This document shows positions 54,254 to 64,000 of a stretch of 64,000 nt of DNA, piece by piece; positions within the stretch are counted from its first letter, which is position 1, and the number at the start of each line of letters is the position of its first letter. Location: the NCBI GenBank assembly GCA_016508695.1, contig VNKQ01000004.1, forward strand, positions 1,550,001-1,614,000, in the 5' to 3' direction. The position numbers and the translations under genes are program-made. The stretch comes from Hyphodiscus hymeniophilus. Lineage: Eukaryota > Ascomycota > Leotiomycetes > Helotiales > Hyphodiscaceae. A model generated the notes under the pieces. It did no database searches. It was not told the origin of the DNA and was given only the letters and a program-made list of their open reading frames with translations.

Positions 54254-56861
54254 GTAGGTGGCAGCGTTGGGATCGGGAGGCGTTCGTATTCACCCAATGC
54301 AACGGGGGCGCATCAATGAATGTTCCCCGGGTCCAATGGTTGGGAGTTCGACGTCAGATTGCACAAATGAGGGGTATATTTGAGATGAGCCCTAAATGGA
54401 CAGGCACCAAATTGAGTGCGCAGTGTGGGGCAGCAGCGTTTTGTCTTGGAAGAGATTATTTAGTTCTAGCGAATCATGGCTTGTAGCGAAGGTCATAGGA
54501 AGATGATGAAGAGGTTGTTTGAGAAGAAATTTTGATTTGCGGACATTGAGAGAGGTGGGGAAAGAGAGCTCCGGAGGAGGAACTGGAGAGTGCCCATAGG
54601 TTGATGAATGACGAAGCAGTACAAGATGATCCCAAAACAAAAGTTCGATATTGCAACCCCAAGGACTCGAGCTTCGTCGACTTGACCTTAGAAATAAAGT
54701 AAGACAGTAGATCTAAATTTAAATAAGATACCCCAGATTGGTCTACAACTGAGGGGATGACGGCACTAATGTTAACTTTCCCGGCACCTACAGTGCCTGG
54801 AGCTCAGAGCTGATGACATGATTTGGGGGTCATTGAGCACCATTGAGTGTCATCATGCAAACTGATTCGTGATTGAGGATGGCTCTGAAATCCCTGAATA
54901 GCTAGCGTGTGATGCAAAGATAGGGACGCAGCATAGAAGGGCGAAAATCGACCAGTATTGAGGAACTTTACTTGAAGATAACAACAGCAATGAAGAAGGT
55001 CGGCCAGTACACTCGCTCGTAAGCTGCTTGCTTCTCGAACTTCTCCGCCTCGATTAGTAAAGAGATTCATAAAAATTGGCAGGATGCGTGCCAATCATTT
55101 CGAAGTCTAAGTTTAGCTTGAATCACAAACGCTTAGATTCGGTCTTGAGTCTCTTGACACTTGATAGAGCGGGGCTGCCAAACAATTGTATGGTCGTTGG
55201 AGTTTTATGATGCTCTTGCAAAGGAACAGATTGGCTCGCTGGAGCGGATGAGGAGCGGATGAAAGTCGGAAAATGGTAAGTGGGCTAGATTGAGCCTGTC
55301 AGCTTTCATAAAGGCCGGAGCTGCTGCTTCTAGGTCTGATCAGTGCGGTCGTGTGCAGACGGTCGCAACAGCCCAATTGTTAGTGTGGCATCGCAATTCT
55401 GTCACATATCAGTTTTGTACAGCTCAGAGAGGTCGTACCAATGATGTGTAGTAATGGCTGTAAGCGATTTCAGAGGACGGAGTCGGACCGGCGCGACGGG
55501 GCCGAAGAAAATGGCTGGCACATCAGCCTGCCTATGAGAGGGTCGATGACGGTCACGTGATGAGACTGGCTGGCTTGCCATTCTGGTGATTGTCGAGAAT
55601 GAAATGGCCATCTTTCACCTCAACTAGAAGTAATGGTGCCGCTGCTGCCCCAGGTCTTTGTTTGGAACGAGGACGTTGACAACGTAGAGCTGCTAGGAGA
55701 AAGCGTGAGATGCATATTGCGATGCTTGTTGGAACCTGTGCGCGCCGCACCCAGGTGTGTCGAGTACAGTACGACTGATAATTGCATTCTTGCCAGTGCC
55801 CGGAGACTGTACATAAGGTGTTCCTTGGATCTGGCTGAGAGGATGAGAGCTTTTCGAAATGGAGGCTATCTTTAGCTATGGTATTGCGAGAGAAGGGACA
55901 AATGGTAGGAGACCAATGAATGCTCTTGGTGCCAGCGACGAGACGGCCATTATTGATTGAAAAAGAGCATTCGTTCGAGCCTTGATAGCTGATCCCTTTG
56001 TTTGTGGCTTTGGTGTTGAGGAAACGATTCTTCTAAGCTAGAAGGATCGTTGCAGAAGGCAGCCTGCCTCCATCCAATTCTGTTTCAAAGAGAGCAGCAA
56101 CAATCACACTTGGGAATGTACTTCAGTGCCTTTCATGAGCTGGCCCCCAGCAACCCAAGAGTGTGAATCGTTGTAGAGGGAGTCGGCAGCAGCAAAGCTC
56201 TCCTGCTGTTGCGATTCCTTCACAACAGAGCTTGTGGCCGACAGACTTGACAGACCAACTCTGCAGGGACAGTGAGTGCATTTCCTGGCAGTCCGGCGTT
56301 GAAAGCCAAAGCACCTTAAAGTTCACCTGATTGACCAGAACAACCTGGGAGATTCCTGCGGAGTATAGTGCTTTCTTGCTTTGCTCTTTCCTTGTCGGTT
56401 GTTTGTTGTGCGTCGCTGCCAAATGCAGAAGTGAATGCTCATCTACCCTTATCAATCCCAACTTTGAACCACCCGTCCTGTCCATTTGCCAACAACCTCA
56501 TAATCCAACAACCCAACTTTCCCTCCTTTCCACTGCTGCTCTCCTGGAAGATTCTCGAGAGCCTGGGCTGGATTGACGACGCAGGAGATTGGCTCGTTCC
56601 GGGTTCACCAATTCGTGACCTCCACATCTCAAGTATTTCACCCTCGAGCCGCAAACCTTCCATCGCTACTCCTTCAAATTCTTGCCTGGCATAGGGACAC
56701 AACCCCTTGAATCGTGTTGCCGCCGAAATCTTGCAGACTGTTGGGCAGGCTGGGACAAGCCAGTGGTGGTTGTATTACACCGGAGGAGGTATGTCCACTG
56801 CATCCCAGGTGTAGATTGTGCTAATGGAGAAATTGAAGATTGAAGATTCATTAGGCTACTA
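54254..56861. other. Long gene-poor intergenic region
   Basis: About 2.6 kb with short unsupported frames on both strands (for example 55633-55875 on the plus strand, 80 codons, no motif). The last part should hold the promoter and 5' UTR of the orphan gene at 56862. Confidence 0.45.
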
Positions 56862-59800
56862 ATGGCTACGTCAGAATCTGCCTCGTGGCAGGGGCGGCGT
56901 TATTCCGTCGAGGAAATGTTATCCTTGAGAGGCACACTTCCAGAAGTGAATCACCTTGTCAGCAAACTGAGCAGGCATCCAGAGATCGGTCAGTCCCAAA
57001 TCCAGACAAATATGTTGTGTGAATTTTAGCACAAACCGTCCTGTCAATACATTTACTATTGCTAATGCACTGGTCCTTCAGGAGTTCTCCGAAATCCAGA
57101 AGAAGCTCTTATTGACGTGACGAACCAACGCAAGTCATTACGATCGAGCAACCGATGGACTGAAGACACGTCTGAAGGAACTGAAGCACCGGTGAACTTC
57201 TCTTCGAAGTACGTATAACCTCATCATTGTCCATACTGTCTCCATCGACCCAGTCATTTGGATCTTGAAGATAAGGTCTGACTCTTTCCAGATTGTCCAA
57301 CAGTACGCGTCCCGGCTGGCATCTCCGACATCGCGATAGCTCCCTTCGCTCATCTGAACCTCATTCTGCTCCATCTGGTATTGCATCTCAACAAAGCGAG
57401 AACTTCCAGCGTTTTTACAGAGCTGTCGTCTCACCTACCCACGGTCCGTATTCCTTGACTTCTCACCTTCACCCTGATTACCCATTCTCTGTTGGAACTC
57501 AAGATCAAGATCTTCAAATATGCCTACCTTCCCTTTCTCAAGCCGCTTGGGCTCTCTTAGATTATGACGGTCAATGCTAAATATGGGGGTTTCTTATAGT
57601 ACGCGTCACAGCAGGAGGTCGAATTGTTCCTAATACCCGCGCAGTGGCGCCCCCAAAATTCGACTGGAATCCGGACAAGTGCCTCTTCGAACCTTGCAGA
57701 CCTAAGGTGAAGTCTGCGCAAGATCTGGGGCTCGCGAATGCTCCTCAGCAAACAGTTATCGATTCACTCTTACAACCTACTCAATTACCAAATTACACCT
57801 TCCTCCCTGAAAGCGCTTCTATCCCGATCGCTCAAGCAATCCCGACTTCTCAAAAGATGGCTCCTCAGAACCTGCATGCTCTCGAAGGCCATACCCACGC
57901 TTTGGAAAACGTTCAACCGTCCAAGGCAGCTACCAGCGATCCGCCTTACAATCCAAATCTTCTTCAACCTTTGAAGATCTCACCTCCTAGTCAGTTTGAT
58001 CACTCCAGACCCTTTGTGTTCAATGGACAGGTGGTCTACCCGGTTCCAGCAGGATTCCAGCTGCCACCAAACTCCATTCCGATGCCTATTACTGTGCTTG
58101 GAGATCCAGCCTTGCAGCATCAGGTACCCAACGGTAGCTTCCTCCCGCCGCCATTCCCAATGCCGATGCCTCTTATGATGCCACCAGGCCCGGTTGGCCA
58201 TCATCAAATGATCTTCCCAAGTGGCGGCCCTTATCTCGAAAATGGTCTTCCCACAATTCCCTACATGCCGCACCAATTCGCACCAGGTTTACTATCGCTC
58301 TCGGAGCTTACGAAGTCCCAGATCCAAGGGTTCCGCAATCAAGTGAAGCATATTGACGACCAGCTGGTCCATAATAAGCACCAGGTAGATGAGAACTTCT
58401 TGCAACGCCAACGGAGCGAGTTAATGGACTTCATTGAAAAAATGGAAGCCATGCTTCATATCCAGTTGGGCCAAGAAACCAATCAATTCTCAATGACCCA
58501 TGTCAACGGCAATACTAGAGAGGAGACAGCTAATCCCATTCATACTGGCAGTACAAAGATATTGAGAAACCCTGATTCTGGTAATTCAGACACCAAGAAG
58601 TCTAATTTGCCTCGATCCTCTGCTGCATCCGCCGACGAGCTAAAGGATGACTTCGTTGTGGCATCTCATGTTCCACTTTTCATACCTACTTCCCAACATC
58701 CTATTAGCCACACTCATAGCGAATTACCCCAAGTCACCAACAAAGTTTCTGTTGAGTCTAAGCCATCGCTTCGATATGAGCCAGCAACAAAGTCACGTTT
58801 GACTGTGGCAGCAGCAAAGGCGCCGCCGTTCCAGCCACGTACTCACACTTTGGCACAGCGTTCAGATTCTGACTCAACTGAACTTGTCGCCAGACAGACG
58901 CTTACAGACTCGATTGAGATGCCTAAAGTAGCTGCAACTCCGCCTCAGCATGGATCACATGGATCACATGGTAATCGACGTGCAGCGAACTCCTCAATTG
59001 ACTGGGCCCAGCTGACACCTCACACTGGAATGTCCCATGCGAGTCTGTCCCGAGCACAGAGCATGCAAGCTGCTCAAGTTTTGAATACTCATCAACCTGC
59101 TCTTCTCCAGAGATCTCAGACTTTCCATGCGCTGATTACAGCATACGAAGGCGCCAGCAAGCCATATCTTGTCGGCACACTCCCCAGCGGCATCCGCATT
59201 GGCGAAGGTTCAGATATTCTGTATTCTCGACCTCTCACTGAAGATGAAATTCGTGCTCGCCACTTATACTGGGGAGACGCCCCTCGTTCGGCTTTGAAAG
59301 GATCGGGTCTACCGAAATTCGATGGTAAAGACTTCTATCCACCTTCACCTGTGAAGGGTATGGCGAAGCCTGCCGTGGTTTCTAATGCCTATCTACCTTC
59401 AACGACTGCATCTCTGGCTTTTGAAACCCTGTTCACCAATCCTCAATCGACCGGTCATCAGACTCCGTCACAAGTTCGGGCAAAGGCTAGTGAACAGGAC
59501 ATAGTGTCAACTCCCACACGAGCTGTTGCGCAGAATGATATCATTGGCTTCCAGTCTCCCTCTCCCCACCCTGCCACATATACATTCGAGAACAAACTCC
59601 CTCAAAACTGGTCTTCCACTCAATATGGCAATGAGGAAGAGTCAACTCAGACGAAGATGGCACAGCCAACCACCACTTCTACCCCTGTCGCAGACGACTT
59701 TTCAACCCTCTTCACATCCCCATCGGCTCCCCAGAATCATCGCACAGCCCAGAGCATCGATCGAGGCAGTCCATATCCTACTACACCACAAAATAAAGAC

Positions 59801-60645
59801 TTTGGCGACTTGGACGAGACCAAGGACGATGAACACGTGTCACTGGATTCTTGGGGAGCGCCAAAGAATACTGTGGAAAAAAGTTATGATAACATTGTAA
59901 ACCTTACATCCATCAAGACAAATTCGGCCGCCTTGCAGAGCAGCACAACTAACGTTGAGTTCCGGTTGCCCTCAAACAGCAAGGTTCAATCACCAAAGCG
60001 TGCATCTGGAACCGCTCTTGTGGAACGCCAACCCAACTTCTATGGGTATGTTGAAAGTCTATGACCATTTATTTGAATCCAACTAATTCGTTGTTTAGCG
60101 GAGCCGACTCGTCTACCTTGTTCCTGCAGAATATGCTGAGAAATACTGCAGCAGCAACAATGGCAGCCGACTCGTCTACCTTGTTCCTGCAGAATATGCT
60201 GAGAAATACTGCAGCAGCAACAATGGCAGCACCAGCTGTTTCTGGAGCGATCTCTTCTGCAACAGCTCAAGGCTATCTCCCTTCGCACCGAGGTTCTGCA
60301 GCTGCCTCGCTCGCTCCGGCTATGTTCAATACTCTGACCACCCTGGAGCGCGAAGATGATTCTGGTTATTTAAAGATCGATCACATCAAGATTAATGCTG
60401 ATGGCAACTTTGAAGTCTCCACTGAAGGTGTTGCTCCTCTCATTGCGTCCAACTTCTTGCCTGAAAACCGTCCTCTCGATCGTGATCGACCACGTCGTCC
60501 TGTTCGCGCATCAGTCGAGACCTTAGGTGCTGAGGGGTACTTGCGTTACCTTACTCAAAAGGCCGAGGATGACAAGAAGATCGTTGAGGAAGGATGGAAT
60601 TCGAACACCACTGGCACTGGACCGGTTATGGGCTCTGACTGGTAA
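56862..60645 (+). CDS. Large fungal orphan protein with eIF4E-binding-like N-terminal motif
   Basis: Exons 56862-56988, 57082-57208, 57292-57443, 57600-60045 and 60099-60645 give 1132 aa. The N-terminus has RRYSVEEMLSLRG (Tyr14-x4-Met19-Leu20), close to the Y-x4-L-hydrophobic eIF4E-binding consensus and to the start of 4E-T. A second conserved-looking block, VRVTAGGRIVPNTR with PKFDWNPDKCLFEP, spans the last small junction. Then come a Pro-rich region with PPPFPMPMPLMMPPG, one helical coiled-coil segment at about 364-430 (SELTKSQIQGFRNQVKHIDD), and a long Ser/Thr/Gln-rich disordered stretch. A C-terminal part ends GAEGYLRYLTQKAEDDKKIV. Residues 953-973 are perfectly repeated at 974-994. I know of no characterised homologue; an mRNA-related (P-body type) role is only an inference from composition and the motif. 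Confidence 0.72.
60103..60228 (+). repeat. Perfect in-frame 63-bp tandem duplication
   Basis: Two identical 63-bp units, 60103-60165 and 60166-60228, each encode 21 residues beginning ADSSTLFLQNMLRN, directly after the last intron acceptor of the orphan gene. Confidence 0.95.
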
Positions 60646-61978
60646 TCCATCGTCCGGCAGCTACGGAGTGTATCCCATTGCATTGATCCTCCAAGCCTGA
60701 TCTGAACGCACTCTACCGGTTTCACGTATTACCGGAGACCAGTCGACATCATTGTACAACACATCATGTGCTTGGGTCATGCCTACCTAGCTCGAGCCAC
60801 TGGACTTTCGAGTTGTTTGCTCGGGCAGTATGCCATGGTTTCTTTTCTCTCTTCTTTCATGATAACAGACTTTTGTAGGATTATTTCAGAGCTTCGCTTC
60901 ATAGCCACTTGTACCTTGCTCGTAGTGGCTATATTTCATCGATGTTATGGTGGACTGGAGTTTGATACCGTGTAGCACATCCAACATGGTACAAATAGAA
61001 GCATTGCCATAGATAGCTACAGATCGATAACGATACAGCGAGTATGGTAGGGGGCAGATTCGTTTTTGTAGAGTCTAATCGAAAATTACATACCTCCTTT
61101 CTTCAACATAGTGTCTATTTCCCACCAGAGCTAAAACAGGCTCGATGAAAAGCGCTACAGGAAGGGTCCACCGACTACGGAAAGCAGATTGTGGCTGTGC
61201 ATTTCCCTCGTTAGGTCCGACAAAGTTCACTGGCTGCACAGTCGAGGCACTGGATGGCTTCTAGGCTCAGTTCTAGAAGTCGGTAACAGGTTAATCCCCT
61301 CCAATGAAGATCGGGCTTCACAGCTGCCGAAACAATCAGCGAAGGTATTCGGAGCTTTAAAAACTTCTAGAGATGTGTTTCACGATGAGTGAATGGCAAG
61401 CTTGCGGTGCAACAGTATATTCCGGGAACGATCACGGCGAGGTTTGAGTGGTAAGTGTGATTCATGTATCGGGAGGGAACGATTGATAGATCGAGGCCGG
61501 AGATAAAGCGCGGAGGTGTACGGGTACGCGCGAAGGAAGGAGGGCTAGGAGTTTGCGATGTAGCGACGACATACGATGGGTTGGGTTTGTTTTCGAGGTT
61601 GAGCTCCAGCAGGATCTGATGAGGCTGACGTGATTAGAATTCACGAGAGGAAGCAAGTCAATGACTGTCAACTCGTGTGTACCCGTAGAGCATCGGGAAT
61701 CTGACGAGATTTCTTCTTCCCCTTCCCCCGGTTATCTCGTGAACGACATCTTGGATGCTTTTGACGGGGTCGTCCAGCACTGCATGTATCGTCGGCTTTT
61801 CCTGTGTGATGAGATCATAGGCCAGCATTCTGTGTGGATTTATAATGCTAATGCTTTGGTTTGGATGGAAAGTGGAGGTGCCATGCGTGATAAGGTACGG
61901 AGGAGGGGTAGGAGGGGTTCGGAATGGAGCGGTTGGACGGTGTGGAGTGCCTGACGGGCATTGCGACAGAGGCGTGAT

Positions 61979-62029
61979 TGGAGTTGGAGTTGGAGTTGAG
62001 TTGGGGTTGGACTTGGAGTTGGAGTTGGA
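61979..62029. repeat. GGAGTT-type minisatellite
   Basis: Imperfect hexamer repeats (GGAGTT/GGGGTT) run for about 50 bp. Confidence 0.8.
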
Positions 62030-62239
62030 AAAGGGGAATTGGCGAATTGGGGAGAAGACGGGGTGGTAGGGACGGGAGGGCGATGGTCGTACCGATAGTG
62101 TGTGTACTATTGTTGTGAATAGTTGAGAAGTTTGATAAATTTGATACGAGTCGAAAGATAGGGGCAGGATGGACGTGGACGTGGACTCGTAGGCAAGAGC
62201 CGAAAGGTAGGGGGAACGACTGACAATTAACAATCAAAC

Positions 62240-62274
62240 ATCAGCGATCAGCAATCAGCAATCAGCAATCAGCA
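62240..62274. repeat. 7-bp tandem repeat (ATCAGCA)
   Basis: Five consecutive copies of ATCAGCA, the first with a final G. Confidence 0.9.
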
Positions 62275-62656
62275 TTCACTAGCTTTTACTAGTACACTCA
62301 CCCTCGCACTCACAATCAATCAGGGGGGCTTTGCGTATTGAGATGTCACTCTGACTAGCGTTATGTGTTCCCTTCTGGATCGTGCACTTATGCGGTTCTG
62401 CTTCAAGCCCAGAGATATAGATGGGATCGGTTGGAAAGGGGGTGCGTGGGTGGGTGGAGTTGAGGATGGAGGATGGAGGATGGAGGACGGAGGATGCTGG
62501 TGGGATGTACTTGTACTGTACGACGTCGTTATTACAGTCGCTAACTCTGGAGCGCAGTGAGGGAATGAATTGAGACAAATGGCAATAGCTCAACTCAATT
62601 ATTTGGATCGTCTTTAACTGTGACTTCAGCTTGAACTTGATCCTTGTCCTCGTCCT

Positions 62657-62686
62657 CAACTGCAACTGCAACTGCAACTGCAACTG
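62657..62686. repeat. 6-bp tandem repeat (CAACTG)
   Basis: Five perfect consecutive copies of CAACTG. Confidence 0.9.
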
Positions 62687-63387
62687 CTACCTCTGCCTTC
62701 CAACGTTTTCACTTTGATCAGCATTCCTTCAGCCATTCGACCGTTCGGCCAACGGTTGTTGATCATTTATCCGGCTTCCTCCTTCTCGCCTCACCCTCTC
62801 CTCCTGCCTAGAACATTCAACCTCCCCCCACTCGCTCAAGTACAGTAAGTAGCGTATGCCGCCCAAGACCCCATCGAGCCCGTCCCAAGTCCAACCGTCC
62901 AGCCAACCCATCTCGGCGAACGGACGAGAGCCCGCTGCCACTTTGGTCCTGGGAGCCAGTCCTCAGTCCTGTCCTGTTGGTCCCATCTTCGATTGTGTTC
63001 CCGATAAACTTGAAAGCGACACCCCATTCTTTCTCCCCCAAACGAACACAACCACCGTCTATTCTGGGGAATTGCTTCGTATTCACCACTTCACCACCAT
63101 CGCCAGCCGGACTGACTGATAAACCACTACCTCAGACTATGCAAAGCAAAGCAGCAATACCTTAGGAGCCTCGTCGTCCGACTGCGCCACGGCCGCCCAC
63201 TCTCTCTCTCTCGAAACCACTTACTCGTCGTACCCTTACTACACCTCAGACTGCTGATTAGCAACCTTTTGAGCACGGTCCACAGTCGAACAACTACACC
63301 TCGTACTGGACATTATTCACTTTCCTCTCTTCGAACCCAACTAAACACACGGGAAGCAGCTCTCGTCGAAGCTGTCCTCTCCATCCA

Positions 63388-64000
63388 ATGACGACGGTAT
63401 TCCAATCCTCGTCGCCAAGTTCCATGCCCAATGAGAAACGCAACTTCTCAGGTCTCTCCATGTCGTCGAACAAGCACCCTCACAGTCCCTTCCCGCAGAA
63501 GCTCAAGAACTTCTTTCGAATCAACAACAATAACAATAGCGGAAATAATGATGAGAAGAAGGATGGGTCGATAAAGTCAGATAGTAAGAGCTCGTTTCGA
63601 CAATCGAAGTTCTTCCCCAGTGTAGGACGAAATCGATCAACAACCGTGGCTAGCGAAGGCAACGCATTGGATGATGGCATCAGCCCAACAGCACATGCAA
63701 ACCCCTATTTCGCTCATCAAGGCCCTCCTGCTTTACGGCATCATAATGATGGCAGCGTACCATCCAGTCCTCCTGACACCCCAACCATAAAGGTCGACGC
63801 GTCAGGTGCGAATGATCAAGCCACAATTGCGGGAAAGGAGGAGTTGGCACGGAAGCTGAGGCGAGTAGCAAGTGCGCCCAATGCACAAGGCTTGTTCTCG
63901 AAAAGCAAAGGGAGTGATGAAAGACCTGCTACGGCAGAACTGGGTAAGGAGCCCTTGATACAAAATGCGACGTCCAGTATGGTGGCGTTGGTTGACCCCA
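63388..64000 (+). CDS. N-terminal part of a probable AGC kinase (NRC-2/Fpk1-like), cut by the window edge
   Basis: An ATG at 63388 opens a frame that is still open at the window end, giving 204 residues. The part seen is the disordered regulatory N-terminus: FPQKLKNFFRINNNN, then SKFFPSVGRNR, then SSPPDTPTIKV, and RKLRRVASAPNAQGLFSKSK followed by ERPATAELGKEPL. This last block I associate with ascomycete NRC-2/flippase-kinase (AGC) proteins, which regulate lipid flippases and polarity. RRVAS is a basophilic kinase-type phosphosite. The kinase domain would lie beyond 64000, so the assignment rests on the N-terminal pattern alone; another AGC kinase or a non-kinase protein cannot be excluded. 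Confidence 0.5.
   Translation, partial: MTTVFQSSSPSSMPNEKRNFSGLSMSSNKHPHSPFPQKLKNFFRINNNNNSGNNDEKKDGSIKSDSKSSFRQSKFFPSVGRNRSTTVASEGNALDDGISPTAHANPYFAHQGPPALRHHNDGSVPSSPPDTPTIKVDASGANDQATIAGKEELARKLRRVASAPNAQGLFSKSKGSDERPATAELGKEPLIQNATSSMVALVDP

Larger units (their letters stand above)
60646..63387. other. Long intergenic region with simple repeats; 5' leader of the kinase gene
   Basis: About 2.7 kb with no firm gene. A minus-strand frame at 61658-62233 lacks an ATG start and is low-complexity through most of its length. A plus-strand ATG frame at 62856-63119 (87 codons) lies in what is probably the kinase leader and may be an upstream ORF. Confidence 0.45.

Noticed and set aside
61658..62233. 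191-codon minus-strand frame with an ordered-looking C-terminus
   Set aside because: It starts at TTG and most of it is translated simple repeat (Ser/Pro/Thr); no intron signals connect the last 55 codons to an ATG exon.

Overview
The window is nuclear DNA of a filamentous ascomycete (Pezizomycotina), most like Leotiomycetes/Helotiales. The genes have short introns (mostly 45-60 nt) with GTRNGT donors, CTRAY branch points and YAG acceptors. They encode standard ascomycete housekeeping proteins and some lineage-specific fungal families. There are no operons, ribosome-binding sites or CRISPR arrays, and I recognised no tRNA or rRNA gene. Protein assignments come from reading the translated exons; no database search was run. 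Splice sites were chosen by hand so that frames close and conserved blocks rejoin.

Layout. 0-12 kb: taspase-like threonine aspartase (+), TFIIH subunit Tfb4 (-), She4/UNC-45 myosin chaperone (+), threonine synthase (-), a SAM methyltransferase (+) and a luciferase-like-domain protein (+). 12-21.8 kb is gene-poor: two coiled-coil proteins that look like paralogues (+), a four-helix membrane protein (-), and a cryptic transcript candidate near 13.6 kb. 21.8-25.7 kb: divergent pair Upf3 (-) / Sit4-PP6 phosphatase (+). 25.7-29.1 kb: gene-poor, with a small secreted cysteine-rich protein, a 15-bp tandem repeat and a long palindrome. 29.2-31.4 kb: Tbf1/TRF telomere-repeat binding factor (-). 32.3-33.1 kb: a decayed 2EXR-domain gene. 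35.4-37.0 kb: aldehyde dehydrogenase (+). 37.9-40.1 kb: a membrane-anchored histidine-phosphatase-fold protein that has lost its catalytic residues (+). 41.4-43.6 kb: a TMEM53/DUF829 protein (+) and an isochorismatase-family hydrolase (-). 44.1-50.9 kb: a compact block of Mre11 (-), mitochondrial uS19/Rsm19 (+), Taf10 (-) and Prp43 helicase (+), arranged as two divergent pairs. 53.8 kb: a small conserved fungal protein (+). 56.9-60.6 kb: a large low-complexity orphan protein (+) with an eIF4E-binding-like motif and a perfect in-frame 63-bp duplication. 63.4 kb to the edge: the 5' part of a probable AGC kinase (NRC-2/Fpk1-like) (+).

How they relate. The genes are independent units for basal transcription (Tfb4, Taf10), mRNA decay and splicing (Upf3, Prp43), genome and telomere maintenance (Mre11, Tbf1), signalling (Sit4, kinase) and metabolism (threonine synthase, ALDH). 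I see no biosynthetic cluster and no clear new multi-gene system. The most interesting items are the catalytically dead phosphatase, the orphan protein at 57-60 kb, TTAGGG-type boxes in the Tbf1 promoter, the 2EXR pseudogene, and the secreted protein set among repeats.
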